56,788 bases of DNA from Ornithomonoglobus_A sp045532455 (GCA_045532455.1 JAZSFX010000031.1:1-56788); one strand, 5' to 3'. Positions 24,098 through 34,258 are shown, numbered from the stretch's first letter. Made by a program: numbers and translations. The notes: generated from the sequence alone by a model not told the origin.

Positions 24098-24219
24098 CAT
24101 CATAATATATATTAAAAGTCAGCTTATTGCGACATTTTTATTATTGAACAAATACAACAAATTAACCGATGAAATTTTAAAGAAAAATTACAATATTTGG
24201 CACTCAATCAAAAATTTGC

Positions 24220-24440
24220 TTGACTTAATTTTAAATAATGTTATAATTATAGTAGTATGGGCATTAATAACGCATCATAAAAAACTCACAAAAAGTTGGT
24301 AGCGACAGTGAGTCGTCGTGAGGGCGTTTACAACTGAACAGGCGAACCGAGCGTGACTTTTTGTGAAAGAGGAGAAGCAAAAAAGCGAGCGGATGACTTT
24401 TTATAAAAAAGTCAAAGCGAGCAGATTTTGCTTCGACGAG
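24220..24440 (+). promoter_or_regulatory. Promoter and structured 5' leader of the DUF1015 gene
   Basis: TTGACT (24220) and TATAAT (24242) with 16-nt spacing. The leader of about 200 nt has two nested stems: TCACAAAAAGT (24286) with ACTTTTTGTGA (24356), enclosing CGAC/GTCG, and GAAGCAAAA (24374) with TTTTGCTTC (24426), enclosing GACTTTTT/AAAAAGTC. The second ends just before the ribosome site GAGGAGG, so folding could affect translation. It matches no riboswitch class I know. Confidence 0.5.
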
Positions 24441-24452
24441 GAGGTAGTGAAT

Positions 24453-25769
24453 ATGGCGAATATAAAAGCATTTAAGGGATATAGATATAACAGTGAAATG
24501 GGCGATGTAGGCGATAAAATATCACCGCCCTATTATGACCTCAATCACGAGGACAGAGACAAGCTTTATGAACTGAGTGAATATAATTCCGTAAGACTTT
24601 TTACGGGAAAAAGCTACGAGAATGACGACGAAAACAATAACAAGTTCACACGTTCTGCAAAGTATCTTAATGAATGGATAAAAAACGACATTTTAGTGCG
24701 CGAAAAAGAAGAAGCAATATATATGTACGAGCAGGTAATGACCATTGATAAGGTGCAGATAAACAACAGAAGCTTTGTTTCGTTGGTCGAATTAGAAGCG
24801 CTTGGTGAGGGTGCAATAATGTCGTGCGAGGAAGTGCGCGAGGTATCAAGGCAGGACAGATACGATTTCCTTACTGCAACCAATGCGGACTTGAGTATGG
24901 TTTCGTGCTTGTATGTTGAGCACGAAAAAGAACTCCTTAAGCTGATGAATGATATTGCGGAGGAAACTCCCGATATGAATTTTGTTTCGGAGGATTCGGT
25001 ACATCACAGAATATGGGTTATTACCGAAAAAAAGACTATAGATTATATAGTTGAGCAGTTTAAGTCGCTGTCTCTGTATATAACAGATGGGCAGACACGT
25101 TACGAAACATGCTTGCAATATCGTGATTTTATGAAGAAGAATAACCCCAATCATACGGGCAAAGAGCCATATAACTATACTATGGTATCACTTATGAATT
25201 CTAAATCCGACGGTATTGCTGTTGTGCCATTGCACAGGGCACTTAAAACTCCTAAAGGCTTTAAGAGGGACTATTTTGTTTCTGCAGTACAAGACCATTT
25301 TAAGATAGAAAAAATAATTGTAGACTATGGCGACGACTCGTTTGTGGATACAATGCGCAAGCAGATTGCCACCAAACGTCTTGATACCAAAATTGCAATG
25401 TATTGTGGTGGGGACTTTTTCTATCGTTTGACTTTAAAGGACAAGGACTATATAAAGGAAAAGCTATGCCCCGAAATGTCGGAATCGTATTGTGGACTTG
25501 ATACAGTTGTGCTTAATAAACTGATTATGGAGGATATTTTACGCATCAATGCCGATAATTATGAGGATTACGTTGATACCAAGCGCAGTCCCGACGAGTG
25601 CTACGAGGGAGTTGCAGACGAGCAGTACGAGGCTATGTTTATTTTAAATCCCGTAAAAATTGAGCAGATACGTAAGGTTACAGAGGCGGGCGAAAATATG
25701 CCCAAGTATACGCTTAGTGTATTTCCAAAGCCTGCAGTTGGTGTAATAATAAACATAAAAGAGGATTGA
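24453..25769 (+). CDS. DUF1015 family protein
   Basis: A 438-residue cytoplasmic protein of the DUF1015 family: N-terminal IKAFKGYRYN, ISPPYYDLNHEDRD and NSVRLFTGKS; central ITDGQTRYETCLQYRD (the family DGHHRYET motif, here with GQ for HH); and C-terminal MFILNPVKIEQIRKVTEAGENM, PQKSTYFYPK-like end. Function unknown; in Clostridia it often sits near serine-pathway genes such as serA and serC, which are absent here. Start chosen at ATG 24453, 9 nt after GAGGAGG; 90 nt of open frame upstream is structured leader. Confidence 0.88.
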   Translation: MANIKAFKGYRYNSEMGDVGDKISPPYYDLNHEDRDKLYELSEYNSVRLFTGKSYENDDENNNKFTRSAKYLNEWIKNDILVREKEEAIYMYEQVMTIDKVQINNRSFVSLVELEALGEGAIMSCEEVREVSRQDRYDFLTATNADLSMVSCLYVEHEKELLKLMNDIAEETPDMNFVSEDSVHHRIWVITEKKTIDYIVEQFKSLSLYITDGQTRYETCLQYRDFMKKNNPNHTGKEPYNYTMVSLMNSKSDGIAVVPLHRALKTPKGFKRDYFVSAVQDHFKIEKIIVDYGDDSFVDTMRKQIATKRLDTKIAMYCGGDFFYRLTLKDKDYIKEKLCPEMSESYCGLDTVVLNKLIMEDILRINADNYEDYVDTKRSPDECYEGVADEQYEAMFILNPVKIEQIRKVTEAGENMPKYTLSVFPKPAVGVIINIKED

Positions 25770-25793
25770 TTTTGTGAAAGGTACAGTTAAAAT

Positions 25794-27158
25794 ATGATTC
25801 CTGTTGAAAAAAACAAGGTCTATGAATTAGAAATAACAGCAGTATCCTCAGACGGAAACGGAATAGGACATATTGATGGATACACTGTCTTTGTTCCGCA
25901 AACGGTAGATGGAGATGTAATAGAGTGTCTTATTGTAAAGGTAAGAACAAAATTTGCCTACGGAAAAGCAATAAATATCTTAAAACCGTCAGTTTACAGA
26001 CAAGAAGCACCGTGCAGTGTTTTTAACCGTTGCGGTGGTTGTCAGCTTATGCACATAAGGTATGAGTATCAAAAGGATATCAAGCGTCAGTTTGTAAATA
26101 ATGCCCTGCAAAGAATCGGTGGCTTTAGCGGTTTTGAGGTAGACGGCATAGATACTTTAAAAGAGCCTTTAAGATACCGCAACAAGATGGTTTTTCCGAT
26201 AGGGAAAGATAAAAATGAGAACATTGTGAGTGGATTTTATGCGCAAAGAAGTCATAGTATAATTCCCGTAGAGGATTGTATGATGGGAGATGCTATAAAT
26301 GGTGATATTTTAAAAGCCATAAAGGAGTATATGACAGAGTGTAATGTGAGCGTATACGATGAGGAAAAGCACAAGGGTGCAATAAGACGTGTATTTGTAA
26401 GGAACTCGCACTGCAGTGGTGAAATTATGGTTGTAATTTCTGCCAATGATAAGGCTCTGCCAAAAAAAGATATTCTAATAGAAAAGCTTTTAAAAGTAAG
26501 CAAAAGAATTGTAAGTATAATACTGAATGTAAATAAGGAAAAGACAAATCTTGTTCTTGGCCCTGAGAATATAACATTGTACGGAAAATCCTGCATTAAG
26601 GATACATTGCTTGGAATAGAATTTGAAATTTCGCCGCATAGCTTTTATCAGATAAACCCTGTTATGACCGAGAGGTTGTATACAAAGGCACTCGAATATG
26701 CACAGATTACAAATACGGATATTGTTATGGATGTTTATTGCGGAATAGGTACAATATCACTGTGCGCCGCAAGGGATGCAAAGGAAGTTGTTGGAGTTGA
26801 GATTGTTAAAGAGGCGATAGAAAACGCCAAAGAGAATGCCAAAAACAATAATATATCCAATGCGCAGTTTTTTGCAGACAGTGCGGAGAATATTGTTCCA
26901 AAGCTGATTGATAGCGGACTAAAACCCGATATTGTAATACTTGACCCGCCGAGAAAGGGTAGTGATGAAAAGACACTTGGTGCGATTGTTTTAGCAAAGC
27001 CGCAAAGGATTGTGTATGTGTCGTGTAATCCGTCAACGCTTGCGCGTGATGCAAGGTTTTTGTGCGACAGGGGATATAACTTAGAAAAATCAATGTGCTA
27101 TGATTTATTCCCGAATACTATGCACATAGAATCCGTGGCACTTTTTGTTATAGCGTAA
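25794..27158 (+). CDS. rlmD: 23S rRNA (uracil-C5)-methyltransferase, RlmD/RlmCD type
   Basis: A 454-residue RNA methyltransferase of the TrmA/RumA family. TRAM domain residues 1 to 60; iron-sulfur cluster cysteines in CSVFNRCGGCQLMH; SAM domain with DVYCGIGTISLCAA; ILDPPRKG; and the catalytic Cys in YVSCNPSTLARD. It makes m5U in 23S rRNA. It may share the transcript of the DUF1015 gene 24 nt upstream and ends at a strong terminator. The Firmicute RlmCD versus RlmD distinction cannot be made from sequence alone. Confidence 0.92.
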   Translation: MIPVEKNKVYELEITAVSSDGNGIGHIDGYTVFVPQTVDGDVIECLIVKVRTKFAYGKAINILKPSVYRQEAPCSVFNRCGGCQLMHIRYEYQKDIKRQFVNNALQRIGGFSGFEVDGIDTLKEPLRYRNKMVFPIGKDKNENIVSGFYAQRSHSIIPVEDCMMGDAINGDILKAIKEYMTECNVSVYDEEKHKGAIRRVFVRNSHCSGEIMVVISANDKALPKKDILIEKLLKVSKRIVSIILNVNKEKTNLVLGPENITLYGKSCIKDTLLGIEFEISPHSFYQINPVMTERLYTKALEYAQITNTDIVMDVYCGIGTISLCAARDAKEVVGVEIVKEAIENAKENAKNNNISNAQFFADSAENIVPKLIDSGLKPDIVILDPPRKGSDEKTLGAIVLAKPQRIVYVSCNPSTLARDARFLCDRGYNLEKSMCYDLFPNTMHIESVALFVIA

Positions 27159-27199
27159 AAAAAGAGTTGTAAAAGATTATTCTTTTACAACTCTTTTTT
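27159..27199. terminator. Bidirectional terminator between rlmD and the SLH lipoprotein gene
   Basis: AAAAAGAGTTGTAAAAGA pairs with TCTTTTACAACTCTTTTT around four bases; the A and T runs let it serve both convergent genes. Confidence 0.88.
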
Positions 27200-27211
27200 A
27201 TTTAGCTTCTT

Positions 27212-29947
27212 CTATGCATTGTGATTTATTTGCGTTTTTTTTCTTTTTATAATGAAGAATGCGACAACCGCTAATACAACAACACCGCCGACTATTCCCA
27301 ATGTGATTGGCAATGTGCCTGCAAAAGAGGTTTGTTGTATGCTTACAGGCTCTACCTCATACAAAAGCATAAACAGTTTATACAAAATTTCGGCACCTTC
27401 AGCTCTTGTGATTTCTTCTTGCGGTGATAGTGTGCCGCCATCTTCGATTAGTCCTTCGCGGACTGTCAACGCTATATCTGCGCGCATTTTATCTGGAATT
27501 GATGCACTATCTGTAAAGTGCAGATAATCTTCGGGATTACTTGGTTCTATGTATCCTTTTTGATTTTTCAAAGTACGACCGCAAAGAGCAAGCATTTCTT
27601 CACGTATTATATTTTTCTCACCCTTGAATGTTCCGTCATCATATCCTTCTATAACATTTATTGCCGAGCCTGATGCCACATAGTAATAATAAGGATTATC
27701 TATTGTAACGTCAGAGAAATTGCAAGTCAGTGATTTATCAAGTGCAAAGAACATTCTTACCAATGCTTGTGTGAAATCGTATCTTGTGAGTGTGCTATCG
27801 GGGTTAAACAGATTGTTATCTGCACTGAAATATCCTTTTGACACCATAAATTTGATAGCTTTTTGTTGTTCTGGTGTAAGCTTCTCGATATCTGTGATAG
27901 TTACCAAATCCTCAATAACGGTGTATGAGCCAGAATATGGGGTTTCGAAAGATATAGTACGGTTATTTTCGTCAAACTGACCGCCCCAATTATCTGTTCC
28001 GCCTGTATATTCGGCTTGAACAGTACATAGCTCATTAACGGCAGGAAGCGTAAAGGTAATTCCACCCTCTAATTTATCTATGATATTACCTTGTGCATCT
28101 GCAAATTTGATTGAGTAGGTGTTATCTGCTGTTCTACTGAGAATTACAACGAGCTTTTCGTATTGCTCAATTACGGCTCTTAGCTTATCTGCACCAATGC
28201 TGACAGAATGTATGTTATCCTCCAACATTATTTTAACTGAATCAGCATCATTAAGGGCATTAACGATAGTGTTATCAAACGTTATTTGCACACTCTCGCC
28301 CACATTTGCTTTGTTACAGATAATATGAAGAATAACTGTTACTTCTTTGTTAAGCTCAATGTCTTTTTCGCTTAGTACTCCATTTAATTTGTCGCGACAA
28401 GCAATGGCATTTTCAACGCTCTTTTCTATTGTCTTATCTGTAATTGTAACACAGTTCTTTTTCGCCTTTATAGTTGTTTGGCTGTCTGTTGAAATACAGG
28501 TTTTTATGTAATCTGTCAATTCCGATTTTGCTGCGTTATTTGGAACAGTTCCGTCAATGTTGTTTAATACTGTGGATAGATATTCTTCGCTATTGTCAGT
28601 CTTACTGTAGTCAATTTGAATATTGGATTTTGACTGGTCATCGTTTACTGTTGCTTGAAGGTCGGTTTCCTCCATAAGTGCAGTATCAGACGAAATTGTA
28701 CGCCAGGACTCACCATTGTTGGTATTTTTTATTACAACACCGCCGCATGGCTCATCATTTACATAGATAATAATGTAGTATAAATCGTCAGATAGCTTAT
28801 AAATTTCACCAATCTCGCCTTTGATAGATTTTGCTACCTCAACTGCTAAGGCTTTAAATTGTGCATCGGTTAATATAGCAGATACATTTGAATAGGAGTA
28901 AGATGGTTTGCCTGCCACTTTTGCATAAGAGCGTAAAGTATCAATAACCTCAGTGCCTGTTTTCCAATTTACAAGATATAAATCCAATGAGCCCTCCATT
29001 ATTTGCTCGTGAGGATTTCCTGTGAGCTTGTTACTAAAAGCTTGTGGCCAAAGTCCGTCCTCAGAATCAAGTATTTTACCATCAAGCAACCGTGCATATC
29101 CAACAACGCTTACGCCTGGCTGATCCATGCCGATTACATACCAGCCGCTGTCAACAAGCTTCTGTGCGGGAATGCCGGGGTTGTCGCCTACTTTCTCGCC
29201 ATATATGCCATCTGATAACGGGATATAATATCCACGCATAATGTCGTCGCCATATCCTCTTGCTGCACACTCCATTTCATCGTGTAACTTAGTCATTTGT
29301 CCGTCTTTAACAGAATAGTAAACAGTGCCCTGTACACCATCATCTGCACCATTGTAGACGCTATAACCAAGAGCAATAACAGGACTTCCGTTATATGACA
29401 AGAACTCAACAGAATTTGCTTTTTTTCCTATTGCATTGTGCTTTTCAACTGCAACATTCTGTGCAGTTGTACCATCATAAGTCCATGCGTCAAACATGGG
29501 TTGTTCATTATCTGTGGAACAAACACGATTTCCGTAAAGACCATCACCCTCGCAGAATGCAGTAAGCAGAATTGGCATACCATCATCTGCAATATCTACT
29601 AAATATGTATGTAATGAGTAGTTTGCAGAGCTGTTATATTTTGTGTTAACACTCTCTATTGTATTTGCGTAAGCCTCTGCCATTTTTTTGTCCATTTTGC
29701 ATTTATTTCTGTCTCCAAAATAAGCAATATTTTCAAGTAACTCCTGTGCGGAAAGCTCAGGCTCTGTGGAAACAACCCGACGAGATATTAATTCGTCAGG
29801 TGTTTGGGGTGTTTCTCCGTTTTCTGAAACAGCAGGAGCGGTATCGTTAATATTTACATTAGAAGTTATGACACCGCAACCTGTTAAAGATATAGTTGTA
29901 AGGATAGTAATAAGCAACGAAGTGAATTTAACATATTTATTCGACAT
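27212..29947 (-). CDS. Large SLH-domain lipoprotein with a C-terminal membrane segment
   Basis: A 911-residue surface protein. Lipobox LTGC (Cys near residue 24), a long extracellular part (residues 40 to 690) with no family I recognise, then SLH repeats (about 695 to 870: FMVSKGYFSADNNLFNPDST, LTRYDFTQALVRMF, INVIEGYDDGTFKG, ITRAEGAEILYKLF), and finally a hydrophobic segment (LPITLGIVGGVVVLAVVAFF) with a basic KRKK end. Three anchors in one protein (lipid, SLH, membrane helix) is odd. It has a ribosome site (AAGGAGAATAAC) and probably its own transcript with the upstream DUF1846 gene. Function unknown. Confidence 0.8.
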   Translation of the reverse strand: MSNKYVKFTSLLITILTTISLTGCGVITSNVNINDTAPAVSENGETPQTPDELISRRVVSTEPELSAQELLENIAYFGDRNKCKMDKKMAEAYANTIESVNTKYNSSANYSLHTYLVDIADDGMPILLTAFCEGDGLYGNRVCSTDNEQPMFDAWTYDGTTAQNVAVEKHNAIGKKANSVEFLSYNGSPVIALGYSVYNGADDGVQGTVYYSVKDGQMTKLHDEMECAARGYGDDIMRGYYIPLSDGIYGEKVGDNPGIPAQKLVDSGWYVIGMDQPGVSVVGYARLLDGKILDSEDGLWPQAFSNKLTGNPHEQIMEGSLDLYLVNWKTGTEVIDTLRSYAKVAGKPSYSYSNVSAILTDAQFKALAVEVAKSIKGEIGEIYKLSDDLYYIIIYVNDEPCGGVVIKNTNNGESWRTISSDTALMEETDLQATVNDDQSKSNIQIDYSKTDNSEEYLSTVLNNIDGTVPNNAAKSELTDYIKTCISTDSQTTIKAKKNCVTITDKTIEKSVENAIACRDKLNGVLSEKDIELNKEVTVILHIICNKANVGESVQITFDNTIVNALNDADSVKIMLEDNIHSVSIGADKLRAVIEQYEKLVVILSRTADNTYSIKFADAQGNIIDKLEGGITFTLPAVNELCTVQAEYTGGTDNWGGQFDENNRTISFETPYSGSYTVIEDLVTITDIEKLTPEQQKAIKFMVSKGYFSADNNLFNPDSTLTRYDFTQALVRMFFALDKSLTCNFSDVTIDNPYYYYVASGSAINVIEGYDDGTFKGEKNIIREEMLALCGRTLKNQKGYIEPSNPEDYLHFTDSASIPDKMRADIALTVREGLIEDGGTLSPQEEITRAEGAEILYKLFMLLYEVEPVSIQQTSFAGTLPITLGIVGGVVVLAVVAFFIIKRKKTQINHNA

Positions 29948-29983
29948 AATGTTATTCTCCTTTTATCTGATAGTGTATTTAAA

Positions 29984-31459
29984 TTAGTTTTTCTTCTCTT
30001 CATATACCGGCTCGCAGGTGAAGTTTATGCCAAGGCGTTTAAACACCTTTGCATCTACCGACGACAGAATCACAGAGGAATGTACCTCGCAGCCTCTTAA
30101 TTTTTCTATCTGTTGCATAGCAAGCTCGGCATTCTTGTCTGTTGTAGCACATATTGAAAGAGCTATAAGAATTTCGTCGGGGTGCAGACGCGGATTTCTG
30201 TTCCCGAAGTGGTCTGTCTTGAGTTTTTGTATTGGCTCTATTATAGTTGGTGATATAAGTGTAATACTGTCATCAATCTTAGCAAGAACCTTTAATGCAT
30301 TCAATATAAGCGCCGCAGATGCACCAAGCAAAGATGACGTCTTGCCCGTAATAATAGTACCATCGGAAAGCTGTAGTGCTGTGGCAGGTAAATTTGTATC
30401 TGCCGCTTTTTTTAGTGCAGGGGCTATAACCGAACGGTCATTTGTTGTTATGCCTGCCTTGTTCATAAGAAGTTCAAGCTTTAGCAGAACATCATTTTCC
30501 ACTGTACCTTTTTTGTGGTCGCACAGTGCGGTGTAGTATCTGCGTATAATTTCCTGATTTGATGCTTTTCTTGTTACTTCATCATCTATTATGCAGTTTC
30601 CTGCCATATTAACACCCATATCTGTTGGTGATTTATATGGGCATTCTCCCAATATCTTCCCGAGCATTGCATTTACTACGGGGAAGATTTCCACATCTCT
30701 GTTGTAGTTTACGGTAGTATCGCCATAAGCTTCGAGGTGGAACGGGTCAATCATATTCACGTCGTTAAGGTCGGCAGTGGCCGCCTCATATGCGAGATTT
30801 ACGGGGTGTGTAAGCGGAAGATTCCATATAGGGAATGTTTCGAACTTTGCATATCCCGACTGTATTCCTTTTTTGTGCTCGTGATATAGCTGCGAAAGGC
30901 AGGTTGCCATTTTACCGCTTCCGGGACCTGGTGCAGTTACAACAACAAGCTCCTTTGTGGTTTGGATATATTCATTTTTGCCATAACCCTCATCACTTAC
31001 AATTTTTGAAACATCTGAGGGGTATCCATCAATATTATAGTGCTTGTACACTTTTATTCCTAACTGTTCAAGGCGCTTTTGAAAAGCTACTGCACTAACC
31101 TGAGTGTTAAAACGTGTTAAAACAACACTTCCCACATAAAGACCAATCGACTTAAAACACTCAATAAGGCGCAACACATCTACGTCATAGGTGATACCTA
31201 AATCACTTCTGCGCTTGTTTTTTTCTATGTCGGAAGCATTTATTACAATAACAATTTCCACACTTTCTTTTAGTTGCAAAAGCATTTTAAGCTTACTGTC
31301 CGGCTCAAAGCCCGGCAGTACGCGTGAAGCATGGTAGTCGTCAAAAAGCTTGCCGCCAAACTCCAGATAAAGCTTGCCACCAAACTGTGAAATTCTTTCT
31401 TTAATATGCTCAGATTGCATAAGCAAATATTTATTGTTATCAAATCCGATTGAAGCCAT
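29984..31459 (-). CDS. DUF1846 family protein
   Basis: A 491-residue cytoplasmic protein of the DUF1846 family: IGFDNNKYLLMQSEHIKERI, LYLEFGGKLFDDYHASRVLPG, APGPGSGKMATCLSQLYHE (a P-loop-like GPGSGK), NLPLTHPVNLAYEAATADL. Function unknown; structures show a nucleotide-binding core. I start at ATG 31459, 7 nt after GAGGTG; an in-frame GTG three codons upstream is part of that ribosome site. A consensus promoter lies 40 nt upstream. It is followed by the SLH lipoprotein gene after 36 nt. Confidence 0.9.
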   Translation of the reverse strand: MASIGFDNNKYLLMQSEHIKERISQFGGKLYLEFGGKLFDDYHASRVLPGFEPDSKLKMLLQLKESVEIVIVINASDIEKNKRRSDLGITYDVDVLRLIECFKSIGLYVGSVVLTRFNTQVSAVAFQKRLEQLGIKVYKHYNIDGYPSDVSKIVSDEGYGKNEYIQTTKELVVVTAPGPGSGKMATCLSQLYHEHKKGIQSGYAKFETFPIWNLPLTHPVNLAYEAATADLNDVNMIDPFHLEAYGDTTVNYNRDVEIFPVVNAMLGKILGECPYKSPTDMGVNMAGNCIIDDEVTRKASNQEIIRRYYTALCDHKKGTVENDVLLKLELLMNKAGITTNDRSVIAPALKKAADTNLPATALQLSDGTIITGKTSSLLGASAALILNALKVLAKIDDSITLISPTIIEPIQKLKTDHFGNRNPRLHPDEILIALSICATTDKNAELAMQQIEKLRGCEVHSSVILSSVDAKVFKRLGINFTCEPVYEEKKN

Positions 31460-31499
31460 TGTATACACCTCGTCTGTTTGTAAAATATCATACCATATT

Positions 31500-31528
31500 A
31501 TTATATAATAAAATTAATATAAATGCAA
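31500..31528 (-). promoter_or_regulatory. Promoter of the DUF1846 gene
   Basis: On the minus strand TTGCAT (at 31523-31528) and TATAAT (31500-31505) with 17-nt spacing. Confidence 0.72.
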
Positions 31529-31571
31529 GAGATGTTGAAAATTTTACAAAAATTTTCGACAGCTCTGTGTT

Positions 31572-33215
31572 TTAATCAAAAACCGTTATGTCATCGAGAG
31601 TCATAAGTATTCCGCTTGCAATACCCTTTGCTACTTTATTCTGATATGAATCGGTTACCATCATGGAAAGCTCATCAGTGTTGGAGATAAATCCAACTTC
31701 AACAAGGCATGATGGCATATTTGTTCTCTTTGTTACCGCGTGCTCGGCAGTACGTACACCTCGGTTTACAGAACCCATATTCAAAAGCATACGGTTTAAA
31801 ACATTTTTTGCAAGCGCACTGCTGGTTGTGCCGTACAGGTTTTCGTTATTGGATTCTGCATAGTATACCTCAGTACCAAAAGCCTCATCATTCTCGGACG
31901 AATTTATATGTATGCTGACAAATACTGCGGCATCCAAGTTGTTTGCAAAAGCAGGACGTTCAATAAGAGTTTTGTATACGTCGGTGCTTCGTGTCATATA
32001 AACCTTGTAGCCCGCGTCTTCCACAAGCTCTTTAACCTTTTTAGATATAGAAAGTGTTAAATCGCTTTCTTTTATTGTTTGCTCGTCAATTGTACCCAAT
32101 GCGCCGGGGTCGTTTCCACCATGTCCTGCATCTATAACAACGTATTTTTCCGTTGCAGTATGTACTATCGGTTTACGTGTCGGCTTTGGCGTAGCAGACG
32201 GAGCAGGTGTAGTTGACGGACTCTGCGATGATGACGGACGTTGTGTGGGTGATGGACTCTGTGCTGAATTGTCTGTTTCCTCTGCACGTGCATAGATTAT
32301 TACATTGTTGTTCTTTGTTTCAAAACCGTAGCTCTTTAGCTTATCGGTATCTATAACAACTCTTGCTCTTTCGGGATTAATGCCTACTCTAACAGAATTA
32401 AATCCGTTTCTGTTTATATCAAATATTGTCTGATACAGTTTTATATCAGTGTTTGGAAAATCCACTACAAGTCTTTCGGGGTCGGTTAATGTAAAGTATG
32501 AATACTTTGTCTTTTTATCGAGCGAAACAGTAACCGCAATCTTATTTTCCTCAGGCATATTGTACGTTAATTTAGTTATAAGCGACCTCTCAACCTCAGG
32601 TGTTGATGATGGAGCAGGCGTTGTTGCAGGTACGGGAGTTTTAGTAGGTGCTTTTGTTGGTGTTTGTGTTTGTGTCGGTTTCGGAGTCGGATTAGGCGTG
32701 GCAGAGGGTTTTATGGTTGCTATTGCATTACCCGCAGAATCCACGAGGATAGAACCATTTTTTTCGTCAAACTCCACGTCAAGACCGATTGTTTCGCTTA
32801 TAAACCTCACAGGCACCATTGTTTTTGTGTTGTAGCCTATTTTATTTATCAGCTTTGGCACAACATTATCGGGAATAACAGTCTTCTGACCGTTTACCAT
32901 TGCAGTGTTGTCGTTTATTTTAAGACGTATATACATAGCGTCTCTTATGATTTCAACAGTTCTGGTATCCTGAATATAGTTTACTTCTGCACCTATTGCC
33001 TCGCAAATTTCACGAACGGGAACGAGTGCACGGTCGTTGAATATAATAGGCTCCATATCGGAATATACAGGCTTATTTCTTACAACAAGCTTATACAGAT
33101 TACCGTCATACTGATGGCGTGCCCCGTCATACTCCAAAATAAGAGCAGAGGTGTTTGATTGTAAAGCCAATAACAGTGTAAATATAAAACACAAGCATAT
33201 AATAAGCTTTTTCAA
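31572..33215 (-). CDS. N-acetylmuramoyl-L-alanine amidase with stalk and AMIN domains
   Basis: About 547 residues, exported. Signal peptide (KKLIICLCFIFTLLLALQSN), a copper-amine-oxidase-type stalk domain (residues about 40 to 165; VPVREICEAIGAEVNY and VPVRFISETIGLDVEF), a Pro/Thr linker, an AMIN-like domain (RLVVDFPNTDIKL), a second Ser/Pro linker, and a C-terminal Amidase_3 domain (YVVIDAGHGGNDPGALG, FVSIHINSS, LVEVGFISN) with the zinc His and catalytic Glu residues. It cleaves the peptide stem from murein. I infer a TTG start at 33215, 8 nt after GGAGG; a GTG and a TTG upstream overlap that site. It follows ruvB by 23 nt. Confidence 0.88.
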   Translation of the reverse strand: MKKLIICLCFIFTLLLALQSNTSALILEYDGARHQYDGNLYKLVVRNKPVYSDMEPIIFNDRALVPVREICEAIGAEVNYIQDTRTVEIIRDAMYIRLKINDNTAMVNGQKTVIPDNVVPKLINKIGYNTKTMVPVRFISETIGLDVEFDEKNGSILVDSAGNAIATIKPSATPNPTPKPTQTQTPTKAPTKTPVPATTPAPSSTPEVERSLITKLTYNMPEENKIAVTVSLDKKTKYSYFTLTDPERLVVDFPNTDIKLYQTIFDINRNGFNSVRVGINPERARVVIDTDKLKSYGFETKNNNVIIYARAEETDNSAQSPSPTQRPSSSQSPSTTPAPSATPKPTRKPIVHTATEKYVVIDAGHGGNDPGALGTIDEQTIKESDLTLSISKKVKELVEDAGYKVYMTRSTDVYKTLIERPAFANNLDAAVFVSIHINSSENDEAFGTEVYYAESNNENLYGTTSSALAKNVLNRMLLNMGSVNRGVRTAEHAVTKRTNMPSCLVEVGFISNTDELSMMVTDSYQNKVAKGIASGILMTLDDITVFD

Positions 33216-33238
33216 AAACAACACCTCCGTTTAAAAAA

Positions 33239-34246
33239 TTATTCTGTAAATTTATACCCAAAATGGTCGTAGGCAAGCTTTGTTGCAATTCTACCGCGCG
33301 GTGTTCGTGATATAAAACCAAGCTGCAACAGATATGGCTCGTAAACATCTTCAATGGTGTTTGCCTCCTCGCCAATGGTAGCCGCCAATGTATCAAGTCC
33401 TACCGGACCTCCGTCAAATGCTTCAATCATAGTTTTTATCATACGTGAATCTATTGTATCAAGACCAAGCTCGTCTACTTCCATCTTTTTAAGCGCGGTG
33501 TCGGCACTCTTGTAGTCGATATTACCGTCGCCCTTAACCTGAGCAAAATCGCGTACGCGCTTTAGGAATCTATTCGCAATACGTGGTGTTCCGCGTGAAC
33601 GTGAGGCTATTTCTGCCGCACCGTCTTCGTCTATTTCAACCTCTAAAAGTGAGGCACTGCGTATTACAATATCCTTTAACTCCTCGGGGGAATATAACTC
33701 CAGACGGCTTATAACACCAAATCTGTCTCTTAAAGGAGCGCTCAAAAGTCCTGCTCTTGTGGTAGCGCCTATAAGCGTGAATTTTGGTAAGTCTATTCGT
33801 ATAGATTTTGCCGCCGGACCTTTACCGATAATAATATCCAAAGCATAATCTTCCATTGCCGGATACAAAATCTCCTCAACAGTTTTGGACATACGGTGAA
33901 TTTCGTCAATAAATAAAATATCGTGCTCGGAAAGGTTAGTAAGAATTGCCGCCAAATCACCTGCTTTTTCTATTGCAGGACCTGAGGTTATTCGTATATT
34001 AACACCCATTTCGTTGGCAATAATTCCGGCAAGTGTTGTTTTTCCCAACCCCGGAGGGCCATAGAGCAAAACGTGGTCGAGTGCTTCGCGTCGGGTTTTT
34101 GCCGCTTCTATGTAAACGCTAAGATTATCCTTTACCTTTGTCTGTCCCACATATTCCTCGAGTGTTTTGGGGCGTAGACCGTATTCAATTTCGGCGTCTT
34201 CGCTAACAAATCCGCTTGTTACAAATCTTTCTTCTTCGTCAAACAA
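33239..34246 (-). CDS. ruvB: Holliday junction branch migration ATPase RuvB
   Basis: A 335-residue AAA+ motor. Walker A GPPGLGKTTLAG, Walker B ILFIDEIHRM, sensor ATTRAGLLSAPLRDRFG, arginine finger and the C-terminal winged helix (GFISRTPRGRIATKLAYDHFG). With RuvA it drives branch migration in recombination repair. It starts 12 nt after ruvA in the usual order, and the amidase follows as a third gene of the operon. Confidence 0.97.
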   Translation of the reverse strand: MFDEEERFVTSGFVSEDAEIEYGLRPKTLEEYVGQTKVKDNLSVYIEAAKTRREALDHVLLYGPPGLGKTTLAGIIANEMGVNIRITSGPAIEKAGDLAAILTNLSEHDILFIDEIHRMSKTVEEILYPAMEDYALDIIIGKGPAAKSIRIDLPKFTLIGATTRAGLLSAPLRDRFGVISRLELYSPEELKDIVIRSASLLEVEIDEDGAAEIASRSRGTPRIANRFLKRVRDFAQVKGDGNIDYKSADTALKKMEVDELGLDTIDSRMIKTMIEAFDGGPVGLDTLAATIGEEANTIEDVYEPYLLQLGFISRTPRGRIATKLAYDHFGYKFTE

Positions 34247-34258
34247 GATAAATTCTCC

